A DNA stretch of 64,000 nucleotides from Mycobacterium sp. 1274761.0 (lineage in GTDB: Bacteria > Actinomycetota > Actinomycetes > Mycobacteriales > Mycobacteriaceae), in the NCBI RefSeq assembly GCF_001668615.1, contig NZ_LZMC01000113.1, forward strand, positions 51,854-115,853. The letters run 5' to 3'. Positions 45,156 to 54,146 of this stretch are shown here, piece after piece. The translations under genes and the position numbers were made by a program. How positions within the stretch are numbered: position 1 is the stretch's first letter; each line of letters begins with the position of its first letter. The notes below the pieces were generated by a model. The model had not been told where the DNA came from and did not search any database. It saw only the letters and a list, made by a program, of their open reading frames with translations.

Positions 45156-46060
45156 GGTACGAACTCCACTTTCGCCAGCTTCAGCTGTCCGCCGTCGCGG
45201 GCCAGGTTCACGCTGAGCCGCCATGCGCGCGGTTCCTGCTTGGCGCCTGCGGCGTTGGTGACGCGTGAGCTGGCCGCGACGAGGACGGTCGCGGTGTCGT
45301 CCTTATTCATCGACTCGACAGCGGTCGCAGTCACGTTGGTTTCTGTGATCGCCTTGGAGTCGATCGCCACGTTCACGAAATCGTCGGCGGTGTTCTGAAA
45401 GTCCTGTTTGAACTGTCCGGTCGAATTGTCGATGATGCGCTGCACGTCTTCCTTGGCTTTGTTGTAGTCCAACGACATCAAGGTGACGACGCCCTGGCGC
45501 GCTGCGGCTTCGAACTCGGCCCGTCGTTGCTGCTCGCCCTGGGCCTGGCGGTGGAACCAGTACATATAGCCGCAGCCAACGAGCAGGGCGGCGATCAGTA
45601 GAACCGTCAGCGTGCCGACAACCGCCTTCCATGACGGCCGTGGAAACCGCCGACTCCGCGACGTGCGAGTGCGCTCTGCCGCGAACTCCTCGGCGTCATC
45701 GGGCGCGGCGCCGACGGCCTCGCCGGATTCGGCGTCAGCGTCGGCGACACCCGTTTCCTTCGCAAGGACGTCTTCGTTCAAGACGTCCTTGTCTTCGACC
45801 TCTTCGAGCCCGGCTTCCGACGTGTCCGGCTTGGACGCCGCGACGGTTTCGGCCGCCGTCGCTTCCTCGGCCTTTCTGCGCAGCCGAAGAGCGCGGGCCC
45901 TGGCGCGAGCGGCGGCGGCAACCGCTTCGGCTTCGGCGGCCTGTGCTTCTGCCTCCTCCGCTAGTGCGAGCGCGTCGACGGCGGTGGCATCGGTCTCCTT
46001 GGCTGACTCGTCGACGTGGTCGCCGTTCACTGCCGGCGGAGTCTGCTTCCGTAAGCGCAT
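45152..46060 (-). CDS. Mce-associated membrane protein (first of pair), Ala/Glu-rich N terminus
   Basis: 302 residues. The first 140 are strongly Ala/Glu-rich with long helical runs (EEAEAQAAEAEAVAAAARAR), probably a cytoplasmic coiled coil. A membrane helix follows (VVGTLTVLLIAALLVGCGYM), then an extracytoplasmic Mas domain (LDYNKAKEDVQRIIDNSTGQ, VLVAASSRVTNAAGAKQEPR). The ATG at 46060 has a strong AGGAGG. It heads a likely five-gene leftward operon (Mas, Mas, crotonase, CoA-transferase, amidohydrolase), preceded by the GAGAAT palindrome. Confidence 0.82.
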   Translation of the reverse strand: MRLRKQTPPAVNGDHVDESAKETDATAVDALALAEEAEAQAAEAEAVAAAARARARALRLRRKAEEATAAETVAASKPDTSEAGLEEVEDKDVLNEDVLAKETGVADADAESGEAVGAAPDDAEEFAAERTRTSRSRRFPRPSWKAVVGTLTVLLIAALLVGCGYMYWFHRQAQGEQQRRAEFEAAARQGVVTLMSLDYNKAKEDVQRIIDNSTGQFKQDFQNTADDFVNVAIDSKAITETNVTATAVESMNKDDTATVLVAASSRVTNAAGAKQEPRAWRLSVNLARDGGQLKLAKVEFVP

Positions 46061-46093
46061 GCAACCTCCTGTCCGGTGAGCGCGGTGCTCAAT

Positions 46094-46108
46094 GAGAATG
46101 GCATTTTC
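46094..46108. promoter_or_regulatory. GAGAAT palindrome upstream of the Mas operon
   Basis: GAGAATGGCATTTTC is a near-perfect inverted repeat (GAGAAT-N3-ATTNTC). It lies 34 bp upstream of the first Mas start. The same element occurs at 48890 and 54147, with a variant at 50523. Confidence 0.6.
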
Positions 46109-46207
46109 TATTTTGGGTATCGCCGCGACGATACATGACGCGCAACGCGGCCAAATGTCAGCCTGTCCTGCGGAAACGCTATTTACGCGCTGTGCGACCG
46201 CTTAGCA

Positions 46208-47680
46208 CTATCTCTTGATCAGCTGGTCCTTCATCACTTTGCCCGTCGCGTTCAGCGGCAGTTCGTCGAGAAACTCTACGTATCGCGGCACCTTGAAACC
46301 AGCCATTCGGTCGCGGCTCCACGCGATGAGGTCGTCGGCGGTCACCGCACCCTCCTGGCCACTCTTGAGTACCACGAACGCCTTACCCACCTGGCCGAGG
46401 CGGTCATCGGACACTCCGATCACCGCGGCCTGCGCGACAGCGGGATGTTCGAGCAGGAAACCCTCGATCTCTGCCGGGTAGGCGTTGAACCCCCCGACGA
46501 TGAACATGTCCTTCTTGCGGCCGACGATCAGCAGGCGGCCGTTTTCGTTGAACCTGCCGAGATCACCGGTGTGCAACCAGCCGTCGTCATCGATCGCCTC
46601 GGCCGTCGCGGCGGGGTCGTCGAGATAGCCCTGCATGACGCTGTAGCCACGGACCAGGACCTCGGTGTCGTCGGCGATGCGCACCTCGACGCCGTCGCAG
46701 GGCACACCCGCTGTGGTGGCGATGTCTTCGAACGAGTCCCCCGGCCGCGACAAGGTCACCGTGCCCGCCTCGGTCAACCCGTAACCGGTCGCCAGGGTCT
46801 GGAACGGCAGTTCCTCGTGCACGCGCCGGATCAACTCGACGGGGATGTCGGCCGAGCCCGTCACCCCGGCCCGCAGAGTCTTGAGCCTGTCTTTGTCCTC
46901 GACCGCCAGCAGCGAGTGATACAGCGTCGGAGGACCGGGCAGCATCGTGATCCGTTCTGCCTCGATCAGTTCCACCACCCGGTCGACATCGAACACCGAT
47001 ACCGGCACCATCGTCGCACCGCGGATGAACGATGAGATCAGGCCGGCCTTGAATCCGAATGTGTGAAAGTAAGGGTTGACCATCAGATACCGGTCGCCTT
47101 CGCGCAGGTCGGCCAGCTCACACCATTCGGCGTACAGCCGCAGGTTCTGCTGATGGTTCATCATGACGCCCTTGGGCCTGCCGGTGGTGCCCGACGTGTA
47201 GATGATGTCGGAGATGTCCGTGCCGCTGACCTGACCCGTGTACGGCCAACCGCTGGAAAGGAAGTCGGACTTCAGATCGATGACCGGCACCCCGGCGGGC
47301 GCGGTGTAGTCCTGGCCGAGGAAGCCCTTCTGGATCAACACCGCCTTGGCACCACTGCGGCCGATGATGTCCGCGGCTTCCTCGGTCTTGAAGCGGGTGT
47401 TCACCGGCACCAGCACACCGCCGGCGGTGAGCAGACCGAATGCCGCGATCATCCATTCGGCGGAGTTCGGCGCCCAGAGGGCCACCCGATCCCCCTTGAC
47501 GATTCCCAGGTCGCGGAAAGCGCCTGCGGCGCAACGGATTCGATCGACCACCTCGATGAAGGTCAAGCGCAACGGACCGTCGACGACCGCTTCGGCGTCA
47601 CCGAAGCGGTCCGCTGCGCTCAAGACCATCTCGGGGATGGTCTGCCAGGGCAGGCTGCGCTCCTGGTGCTCGCCTGTCAC
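46208..47680 (-). CDS. Acyl-CoA ligase, FadD3-like
   Basis: 490-residue adenylate-forming enzyme that activates a carboxylic acid as acyl-AMP and then acyl-CoA. Core motifs are YTSGTTGRPKGV (ATP loop), GYGLTEAG, HTGDLGRF and the C-terminal NATGKVMK lysine. The overall sequence is close to the FadD3-type mycobacterial ligases, which act on bulky steroid-derived acids; the substrate here is not proven. The GTG start overlaps the stop of the amidohydrolase upstream by three bases, so the two form a translationally coupled pair. Confidence 0.92.
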   Translation of the reverse strand: MTGEHQERSLPWQTIPEMVLSAADRFGDAEAVVDGPLRLTFIEVVDRIRCAAGAFRDLGIVKGDRVALWAPNSAEWMIAAFGLLTAGGVLVPVNTRFKTEEAADIIGRSGAKAVLIQKGFLGQDYTAPAGVPVIDLKSDFLSSGWPYTGQVSGTDISDIIYTSGTTGRPKGVMMNHQQNLRLYAEWCELADLREGDRYLMVNPYFHTFGFKAGLISSFIRGATMVPVSVFDVDRVVELIEAERITMLPGPPTLYHSLLAVEDKDRLKTLRAGVTGSADIPVELIRRVHEELPFQTLATGYGLTEAGTVTLSRPGDSFEDIATTAGVPCDGVEVRIADDTEVLVRGYSVMQGYLDDPAATAEAIDDDGWLHTGDLGRFNENGRLLIVGRKKDMFIVGGFNAYPAEIEGFLLEHPAVAQAAVIGVSDDRLGQVGKAFVVLKSGQEGAVTADDLIAWSRDRMAGFKVPRYVEFLDELPLNATGKVMKDQLIKR

Positions 47681-48867
47681 GTCGTGACGAGACGACCCAG
47701 GTTGCCGCCCATGATCTTTGCCTGATCCTCAACCGACAGGTGCTCGAGCGCGGTCACGTAATGCGTCGGTTCGGCCAGGCCCTCGGGATGCGGCCAATCC
47801 GAACCGTAAAGCACGTTGTCCACCCCGATGAGGTTGATCAGGTCGTCGATGCCCTCCTCGTAGAAGGGGCTGACGTAAATGCGGTTCTTGATCTCCTCGA
47901 TCGGGTTACCCAGGAACGCCTCCGGCGCCTTCTTGTACACCTCGGCCATCGAATCCAGCAGCGGGAACATCCACTTCGAGCCGGCCTCGACGATGCCCAC
48001 CTTCAGCTTCGGGTGGCGGAACAGCGCGCCGTGAATCACCCACGAGGCCACCGCATCCTGAATGGGACGCCACTCGTTGAGGATCGACATCGCGTTGGTC
48101 TGGAACGGCAGCATCTCCTGGGCCTGACCGTCCCACTCCGAGGTGTAGCGGGAGTAGCCGCTGTCGGACGAGTGCATGCCGACGAACACGTCGTGGTAGA
48201 CGACGCGCTCCCAGAACGGATCGAACTCGGGCAGCGCGAACGAGCGGGGGCCGCGGAAACCGGGCACCGGGGCCGGGCGGATCAGGATGGCGCGGGCGCC
48301 GCGCGCGACGCACCACTCGAGCTCTTCGATCGCCTTTTCCACGATGGGCAGGGTGATCACCGGGGTGGTGAAGATGCGGTTCTTGTAGTTGAAGCCCCAG
48401 ACCTCGTCCAGCCACTGGTTCAGCGAGTGGATCAGGACGTGGATCGCGACCGGGTCGTCGGAGAGCCGCTCTTCGATCAGGCTGGCCAGCGTCGGGAACA
48501 TCAAGCTGCGGTCGACGCCGAGCTCGTCCATCTTCTCGATGCGCGGCTCAGGCTCGAAGAACGCGGGGATGGCCCGCATCGGCTCACCGAACAGCTCACG
48601 CTTGCTCTTGCCTTCGGGGTTGCCGAACTTGAAGTACTCCTCCCAGGCGCCCGGCTTGGCGACCACCGAGAACGTCGGGTTCGGAATGTAGTTGCTGATC
48701 ACACCGCGCAGCGCGATCTTCGTGCGGCCGTTCACCTCGACGTACTGGACGACGTCCTTGTATTCCTTCGGCAGGTACTTGGTCATCGCCTCCGGCGGCT
48801 CGTACAGATGGTTGTCAGCGTCGAACAGCGGAAACGGGATGTCGACCCGGTGTGAAAGTTGCCCCAT
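47677..48867 (-). CDS. Amidohydrolase 2-family metal-dependent hydrolase
   Basis: 396 residues. FDADNHLYEPPEAM opens the barrel with the first metal ligands. LDEVWGFNYKNRIF and EELEWCVARGARAILIRPAP lie in the middle, and GSDWPHPEG near the end carries the catalytic Asp. Such proteins include decarboxylases and C-C or C-N hydrolases and often sit beside acyl-CoA ligases in mycobacterial catabolic clusters. The ATG at 48867 is chosen because AAGGAG lies six bases upstream; a reading to 48906 would run into the operator. Confidence 0.9.
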   Translation of the reverse strand: MGQLSHRVDIPFPLFDADNHLYEPPEAMTKYLPKEYKDVVQYVEVNGRTKIALRGVISNYIPNPTFSVVAKPGAWEEYFKFGNPEGKSKRELFGEPMRAIPAFFEPEPRIEKMDELGVDRSLMFPTLASLIEERLSDDPVAIHVLIHSLNQWLDEVWGFNYKNRIFTTPVITLPIVEKAIEELEWCVARGARAILIRPAPVPGFRGPRSFALPEFDPFWERVVYHDVFVGMHSSDSGYSRYTSEWDGQAQEMLPFQTNAMSILNEWRPIQDAVASWVIHGALFRHPKLKVGIVEAGSKWMFPLLDSMAEVYKKAPEAFLGNPIEEIKNRIYVSPFYEEGIDDLINLIGVDNVLYGSDWPHPEGLAEPTHYVTALEHLSVEDQAKIMGGNLGRLVTT

Positions 48868-48889
48868 GAAACACTCCTTATCCTCTTCG

Positions 48890-48904
48890 GAGAATCCTAT
48901 TCTC
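48890..48904. promoter_or_regulatory. Perfect GAGAAT palindrome upstream of the amidohydrolase-FadD operon
   Basis: GAGAATCCTATTCTC is a perfect inverted repeat (arms GAGAAT and ATTCTC, 3-base centre), 23 bp before the amidohydrolase start. It overlaps the expected promoter, as a repressor operator would. Confidence 0.65.
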
Positions 48905-48934
48905 ACTAGCTGCGCGATGCAATGTGCCCCTACT

Positions 48935-48982
48935 CATGCCCTCAGGTTCTGGCGAACTCACGCCTTCAGGTTCTGGCGAACC
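48935..48982. repeat. 24-bp tandem duplication spanning a gene's 3' end
   Basis: 48935-48958 and 48959-48982 are adjacent 24-bp copies matching at 21 positions. The unit encodes VRQNLKA and a stop codon on the minus strand. The inner copy ends the FadD gene and the outer copy is untranslated. Confidence 0.7.
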
Positions 48983-50487
48983 GCGAACTTCTGCACCTTC
49001 CCGCTCGCCGTCCGCGGATAGTCGTCTACTCGGTGCACCTCTTCCGGCCATTTCTGGATCGCCACCCCCGCCGCCTTGAAGTGCGCGCGCACCTCGTCGA
49101 GCGTTGGCGTCTCGTGGCCGTCGCGGATCCGCAGGACGGCGGCGGCCCGCTCGCCGAGCCGCTCGTCCGGCGCGGCAACGACGACCGCCTCGGCCACCGC
49201 GGGCATGCCCAGAAGAACTTCCTCGACTTCCAGCGCCGAGATGTTCTCGCCGCCGCGGATGATGACGTCGGATTTGCGGTCGGTGATGGTGAGGTACCCG
49301 TCCTCGTCGAGCACGCCGACGTCGCCGGTGCGATACCAGCCCTCGTCGTCGAAGGCCCGTTCGGTCAACGCGTCGTCGGTGTAGCCCAGGCACAGATCCG
49401 GTCCGCGACTGAAGATTTCACCGTCGGGACCGAGCCGGATCTCCACTCCCGGCCGTGGGTTGCCGTCGGTGAACAGCCGCTTGTCCTCGGGCGCATCGCG
49501 ACTCGACCCGGTGATCGACGGGTGCTCGGAGCTGCCGTAGGAGCGGAACACGAAGATGCCCATATCAGCCAGCCGGCGTGTGACGGCCGCGGGCACCGTA
49601 GATCCGCCCAGCCCAACGGTTTTGAAGTGTGCCATATGCGCCGGCGTGCAATCGGGATGGTCGAGAAGGCTGGTGACGAAATAGGGCGGCCCACCGCCGA
49701 CATACAAGCCGTCGCTTTCGATCAGCTTGAGTACCTTGCCTGGGTCCCATACGTCGCACAGATCGATCGACGCGCCTTCGAGCACCGGAATCAGGAACGC
49801 TCCCAGCATTCCGATGAAGTGACCGACCGGGGTGGCCGTCAACTGTCTGCCGCGGTCGGGCGGATAGTTCGCAAGCAGTTGACGGGTCTCGAAGCCGAGC
49901 GTCTGATGGCTGTGGACAACGCCTTTGGGGTCGCTGGTCGTGCCGGAGGTGAAAGCAATCAGCGCCGGGCTGGCCGGATCGGTGGCAACGGTTCCGTCCA
50001 GCGGCTCATCGGCCAGCAGCTGATCGAAGTTCGTTCCGACCAGCCCGACGATCGGCACGTTGGCACAGAGGTCGGGCTGATAGCGCATCCGGCCGAACTC
50101 CTCGGCGGTCAGGAACGCCTTCGGCTTGGCTGTGGCGATGATGTGGCTCAGTTCCTTGCGGCCGTAGAAATGCACGATCGGCACCACGACCGCGCCCAGG
50201 AATGTCGACGCCCAGAACGCCACGGCGGCTTCGGCCCAGTTCGGCAGTTGGATCGCCACGGCGTCGCCCGGCTCGACACCGCGCGCGCGCAGCCCCGCGG
50301 CCAGCCGGCGAGCTCGCAGCTCGACGTCGGCGAACGTGCCGGCGTAGGGCCGGACATCGGAGTGCACCCAGAAGCCGGCGTCCGGGTTGGCCGCCAAGCC
50401 GCCGGCAATGAGATCACCGAGCGTTTCGGGCCGCCACCATCCCTCGTCCTCGTAACGTTTCGTCAGCTCTACCGGGATTTTTCGCAT
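48958..50487 (-). CDS. AMP-dependent acyl-CoA ligase
   Basis: 509-residue FadD-type ligase. Motifs are FTSGTTSDPKGV, RSYGSSEHPS, RTGDVGVLDEDGYL, RKSDVIIRGGENIS and RTASGKVQK with the C-terminal Lys. It is only distantly similar to the ligase at 46208, so the two probably have different substrates. An ATG at 50508 would add seven residues but has no ribosome-binding site; the one at 50487 has AGGG and GGAGG upstream and is preferred. It is divergent from the crotonase gene, with the ATTCTC-N7-GAGAAT element between them. Confidence 0.92.
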   Translation of the reverse strand: MRKIPVELTKRYEDEGWWRPETLGDLIAGGLAANPDAGFWVHSDVRPYAGTFADVELRARRLAAGLRARGVEPGDAVAIQLPNWAEAAVAFWASTFLGAVVVPIVHFYGRKELSHIIATAKPKAFLTAEEFGRMRYQPDLCANVPIVGLVGTNFDQLLADEPLDGTVATDPASPALIAFTSGTTSDPKGVVHSHQTLGFETRQLLANYPPDRGRQLTATPVGHFIGMLGAFLIPVLEGASIDLCDVWDPGKVLKLIESDGLYVGGGPPYFVTSLLDHPDCTPAHMAHFKTVGLGGSTVPAAVTRRLADMGIFVFRSYGSSEHPSITGSSRDAPEDKRLFTDGNPRPGVEIRLGPDGEIFSRGPDLCLGYTDDALTERAFDDEGWYRTGDVGVLDEDGYLTITDRKSDVIIRGGENISALEVEEVLLGMPAVAEAVVVAAPDERLGERAAAVLRIRDGHETPTLDEVRAHFKAAGVAIQKWPEEVHRVDDYPRTASGKVQKFAVRQNLKA

Positions 50488-50522
50488 CGCGCGCCCTGGC
50501 ACCTCCATTCAGTCGTGATGCT

Positions 50523-50541
50523 ATTCTCCGCTAGAGAGAAT
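50523..50541. promoter_or_regulatory. GAGAAT-type inverted repeat in the FadD/crotonase divergent promoter
   Basis: ATTCTC (50523-50528) and GAGAAT (50536-50541) form a perfect inverted repeat with a 7-base spacer, between two divergent starts. The half-sites are those of the elements at 46094, 48890 and 54147, but in the opposite order and with a wider spacer. It would control both genes. Confidence 0.55.
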
Positions 50542-50568
50542 GCCAATGTCGCAGACGGAGAACGCTCG

Positions 50569-51285
50569 ATGGTCGACCTGGAGTTGGAGGACGGTTTAGC
50601 GGTCATCACCATCGACCGTCCACACGCCCGCAACGCCATTTCACTCGAGACCATGGACCAGTTCGACAAGGCGCTCGACGGGGCCGAGGGGGCTGCGGCA
50701 CTCGTCATCACCGGCGCCGGCGACCGGGCCTTTGTATCGGGCGGCGACCTCAAAGAGCTCAGCGCGCTGCGGACCGAGCGCGAAGCCGGCGCCATGGCGT
50801 GGCGCATGCGGTCGATCTGCGACCGCATCGCCGGCTTTCCCGGGCCGACCGTCGCCGCGCTGAACGGCCACGCGCTCGGCGGCGGCGCCGAGGTCGCTGT
50901 CGCCGCCGACATCCGGCTGGCCGCCGACGACATCAAGATCGGATTCAACCAGGTGACCCTCGAGATCATGCCGGCGTGGGGCGGCGCCGAGCGACTCGTC
51001 GAGCTGGTCGGCTTCGGCAAGGCCCTACTCCTGGCGGGCACCGGGATGATCCTCTCTGCCCAGGAGGGCCACGCCAGCGGGCTGCTCGACCTCGTGATCC
51101 CACGCGAATCGTTCGACACCGAATGGCGCAGAATCGCCGCGGCGCTGGCACACCGGCCCGCCGGCGAGATCAAGCGGGTAATGCGCGGCGTGAGCACCAC
51201 CGAAGCTGTCGCCGCATTCGCCCGGTTGTGGGTTGCCGAGGAGCATTGGACCGCCGCCGACAAGGTGATGAAGCGCGGCAGGTGA
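50569..51285 (+). CDS. Enoyl-CoA hydratase/isomerase
   Basis: 238-residue crotonase. LAVITIDRPHARNAISLETM opens it, AFVSGGDLKELSAL forms the first oxyanion-hole part, and LNGHALGGGAEVAVAADIR the second. FNQVTLEIMPAWGGAERLVE carries the region of the catalytic acids. The ATG at 50569 is preceded by GGAG. It acts on an enoyl-CoA in the cytoplasm; the substrate is unknown but probably comes from the FadD encoded divergently. Confidence 0.92.
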   Translation: MVDLELEDGLAVITIDRPHARNAISLETMDQFDKALDGAEGAAALVITGAGDRAFVSGGDLKELSALRTEREAGAMAWRMRSICDRIAGFPGPTVAALNGHALGGGAEVAVAADIRLAADDIKIGFNQVTLEIMPAWGGAERLVELVGFGKALLLAGTGMILSAQEGHASGLLDLVIPRESFDTEWRRIAAALAHRPAGEIKRVMRGVSTTEAVAAFARLWVAEEHWTAADKVMKRGR

Positions 51286-51319
51286 TCGTCACCCGTTGAG
51301 TCTGCGGTTACCGCGGACG

Positions 51320-51850
51320 TTATGCCCCGAGCTCCCGGATCGGGTCCGCGCCGTCCCACTCCGCCGCCGCATCGTGGATGAACATCGCATTGGCGGCGGT
51401 CGCGTCGGTGAGCTCGGAGACCTCGATGACTTGAGATATGTAAGCGGGCGCATTCGGTGGCTCGAGGTAGGCGAACCGCACACCGAACCCCTCGCCGCCC
51501 GACCACACGACCGGCCAGCCCGCGTTCTCGACCGCCCGCATGGTGTCCTCGAAATCGCTTGTCCAGTAAGCCAACTGGTGCAGCCCAGGGCCCCGGGCGT
51601 CGAGGAACTCGGTGAAGATCGACGGCGTCGTGTCCTCCTGCTGGATCAACTCGATCTGCAGCTCACCGGAGTTGGAATACGCCAGCGACAATGTCGTTTG
51701 ACACGGTTCACCGCGGTAGCGGGCCTCCATCGGCAGGCTGCGCAGCACGAACCACGGTCCGACGCCGAGCTCTATCCACCCCGCCATCGCCTGATCGAGA
51801 TCGGTGACCACATAACCGATCTGGCGCACCGGCCCAGGCAGCACCGTCAT
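51320..51850 (-). CDS. VOC (glyoxalase/dioxygenase-like) superfamily protein
   Basis: 176 residues with two beta-alpha-beta modules: RQIGYVVTDLDQAMAGWIEL, then GELQIELIQQ with a conserved Glu, then GLHQLAYWTSDFEDTMRAV with a His and VRFAYLEPPN. The first metal position, usually His, is not seen in the first strand, so the metal site may be incomplete or use other residues. It is the last gene of a four-gene operon and overlaps the ADH stop in an ATGA junction. Dehalogenase, epimerase or ring-cleavage roles are all possible. Confidence 0.82.
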   Translation of the reverse strand: MTVLPGPVRQIGYVVTDLDQAMAGWIELGVGPWFVLRSLPMEARYRGEPCQTTLSLAYSNSGELQIELIQQEDTTPSIFTEFLDARGPGLHQLAYWTSDFEDTMRAVENAGWPVVWSGGEGFGVRFAYLEPPNAPAYISQVIEVSELTDATAANAMFIHDAAAEWDGADPIRELGA

Positions 51851-52869
51851 GACGCGGTGGGATGGACGACGATGCGGGGCGGGCCCTGCCCCGTGCGCAC
51901 TTGATCGATGGCATCGGGCACGTCGTCGAGCCCGATGATCTTGCCGATACTCGGCGACGGATCCAGCCGCCCGTCGACGACCGCGTCCAGCGTGCCGTAC
52001 CAGTCCGCAGGCAGCGGTCCCCCACCGAACTGAATCGTCATGCCCTTGTGTGTGGCGGCGGTGCAGTCGATCGTGCCGGCGTCGTACCACCCCCCGGCGA
52101 CATACACGCGCGCCATGAACTCGCACGCGTCGACGATACTCTGCAGCAGGCCGCTGCGACCGACACATTCGAAGATGACCTGCGTGGTCTGGAAGTTGTT
52201 GGCCCGAAATGTTTCTCGCCATACCTCGTACGGGTCGCGGGCGGACGGGTTGACCACGACATCGGCGCCGAAGGTCTTAGCGTAGGCCAGCCGTTCGTCG
52301 CTGTAGTCCGACACCACGATGGGGCTGACGCCACGCGCGGCGAGCGCCGCCACCGTCGACAGTCCGATGGCCCCTGCACCGATCACCAGCGGCAGCTCGC
52401 CCGGCTTGATGCCGGAGCATCGAACATAAAATTCGCCGACGGCGAACGCATCCACCAGCGCCACCGAGTCGTTCGGCACGCCGTCGGGCACCCTGCGCGC
52501 CATCACCTCCGAGACCAGCATCAGCTCGCCGAACGCCCCTGGCGCATCAGGATTGTGCCCGATCACCAGCGGCTCCTGGCCGTGACGGATCATGATCGGC
52601 AGGCTGGTGACACGGCTGCCGAGCGGGAAGTCACCCGAGCAATTCGGTCCGTGGCCCACGACCTCGCCGATGAACTCGTGTCCCATGATCGTGTCGCGGT
52701 CGGAATCCCACACAAACCGGTCGGCGGAGTTCGGATGGTCCATGTAGTGCACATCCGAGGCGCAGATCGCGGCGCTGAGCGGTTTGATCAGCAGTTCACC
52801 GGTGCCCGGCACAGGATCGGCCGTCTCCCGCACAACGAGCGTGCCGCCGCGGAGCACCACCGCCCGCAT
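51847..52869 (-). CDS. Zinc-binding alcohol dehydrogenase family protein
   Basis: 340-residue medium-chain dehydrogenase. The catalytic zinc motifs are ICASDVHYMDH and GHEFIGEVVGHG, and the dinucleotide-binding motif is VIGAGAIGLSTVAAL followed by PIVVSDYSDERL. The structural-zinc Cys cluster of classical MDRs is absent, as in several tetrameric bacterial forms. It oxidises an alcohol or reduces a ketone with NAD(P). It overlaps its neighbours by a few bases on both sides. Confidence 0.88.
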   Translation of the reverse strand: MRAVVLRGGTLVVRETADPVPGTGELLIKPLSAAICASDVHYMDHPNSADRFVWDSDRDTIMGHEFIGEVVGHGPNCSGDFPLGSRVTSLPIMIRHGQEPLVIGHNPDAPGAFGELMLVSEVMARRVPDGVPNDSVALVDAFAVGEFYVRCSGIKPGELPLVIGAGAIGLSTVAALAARGVSPIVVSDYSDERLAYAKTFGADVVVNPSARDPYEVWRETFRANNFQTTQVIFECVGRSGLLQSIVDACEFMARVYVAGGWYDAGTIDCTAATHKGMTIQFGGGPLPADWYGTLDAVVDGRLDPSPSIGKIIGLDDVPDAIDQVRTGQGPPRIVVHPTAS

Positions 52870-53678
52870 CAGCCCGCGGCCCCTTGCTTGGCGGCGAAGT
52901 CGACCGATGCCGCGCTCGTCATCTCCACCAGCGCGCGCCGATCAACCGTCCACACCATTGACGCCATCGCCCGATTGCTCTCTCCCACAGGATAAGTCGG
53001 GCCGTTACCGATATTGGCAATGATCTCGCGCGCCACGTCGTCGGAAAGCATCATGGTGTCCGGGTCGTAGGGCACGCCCAGCCGCTGAAACGCCTCGGTG
53101 TAGGTCTGGCCAAGGGGCGTGCAGCAGACGTCGACGCCGTGCGGCCGCAGTTCGGCCCACAGCCCCTCGGCGAAGTTGACGTTGAACGCCTTCACCGCGG
53201 AGTACACCGCGAGCAGCGACGCTCCGGAAAGACAGGCCAGTGAGCCCACGAGCACGATGCCGCCGCGCCCGCGCTCGCGCATGGCGGGCGCGAAATGCCG
53301 GGCCAGGGCGACGGGCCCGATGCATGCGAGCTGTATCTGGCGCAACGAATCGTTCAACGAGTCGTCGAGAAACTCGACCGTCCGGTTCGCCGCACCCGCG
53401 TTATAGATGAGCAACCCGACCTCGAGGCCGTCGGTCGCAGCCGCCACCCGGTTGGAGACATCCGGAACGGTCAGATCCAGGACGACGGGCCGGACGTCAA
53501 CACCGTGGCGTTCGCGGATGCCCCCTGCGACGGCGTCGAGCAGTGCACCGTTGCGGGCGATCAGCACGAGATCCAGTCCGCGCGCGCCCAATTGATCGGC
53601 CAGGCTGGCGCCGACGCCCTCGGACGCTCCGGCGATGACGGCCCATTGCCCGTAGCGTTGCGCGAAATCGCGAGTCAT
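52869..53678 (-). CDS. Short-chain dehydrogenase/reductase
   Basis: 269 residues. AVIAGASEGVGASLADQLGA is the cofactor glycine motif, YNAGAANR the NNAG-like motif, and SLLAVYSAVKAFNVNFAEGL the catalytic Tyr-Lys with an upstream Ser. An NAD(P)-dependent hydroxyacyl or ring-alcohol oxidoreductase is expected. The ATG at 53678 overlaps the stop of the NTF2-like gene, and this decides the start over a longer reading. Confidence 0.9.
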   Translation of the reverse strand: MTRDFAQRYGQWAVIAGASEGVGASLADQLGARGLDLVLIARNGALLDAVAGGIRERHGVDVRPVVLDLTVPDVSNRVAAATDGLEVGLLIYNAGAANRTVEFLDDSLNDSLRQIQLACIGPVALARHFAPAMRERGRGGIVLVGSLACLSGASLLAVYSAVKAFNVNFAEGLWAELRPHGVDVCCTPLGQTYTEAFQRLGVPYDPDTMMLSDDVAREIIANIGNGPTYPVGESNRAMASMVWTVDRRALVEMTSAASVDFAAKQGAAG

Positions 53679-54094
53679 GCCGACGCTCCGCCGCCGGTCA
53701 GCATCCGCGGTGTGTGGGTGACCCTGCGGCGGATGCGCCAGCCGTCGGCGGTGCGGGCAAGCTCGTCGTCGTAATGGCCGACGACGTCCACCCACGGTGG
53801 GTTGTCGCCGGCGGTCACCATCAGCACGGCGTGGACGTAGGTCCGCGCGGTCGCGGTGTCACCGGTGATGTCGAGGTCGAAGTTCGACAGCCGGTGGTAG
53901 GTGTTGCCCATCGGGTTGTGCATTTGGGCGAACAGGTCTGTGAACGCGTCGGGGTCGGTGAAGCTACCGACCTCGCCGTAATCCAGGTCGACCTCGTTGG
54001 TCCAGCAACTGCGGAACAAACTCCAGTCCTTGGAGTCGATTCCGGTGGCGTAGCGGATCAACACCTCGATGATCTGTGCCTTATCGGCGTCCAC
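53675..54094 (-). CDS. SnoaL/NTF2-like protein (first gene of the operon)
   Basis: 139 residues of the SnoaL-like, ring-hydroxylase-beta-like NTF2 fold: DKAQIIEVLIRYATGIDSKD, WSLFRSCWTNEVDLDY, GNTYHRLSNFDLDITGDTAT and the C-terminal GWRIRRRVTHTPRML. Members are lyases, isomerases or binding proteins for hydrophobic rings. The GTG at 54094 gives the family start VDADKAQ. It heads the leftward operon NTF2, SDR, ADH, VOC, and is divergent from the DUF35-thiolase genes across the operator at 54147. Confidence 0.85.
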   Translation of the reverse strand: MDADKAQIIEVLIRYATGIDSKDWSLFRSCWTNEVDLDYGEVGSFTDPDAFTDLFAQMHNPMGNTYHRLSNFDLDITGDTATARTYVHAVLMVTAGDNPPWVDVVGHYDDELARTADGWRIRRRVTHTPRMLTGGGASA

Positions 54095-54146
54095 GCAGGG
54101 AAGGCTAGCCGATGAGCGCGCCCTGGACGGGCTGTTCTCTCTAGAC

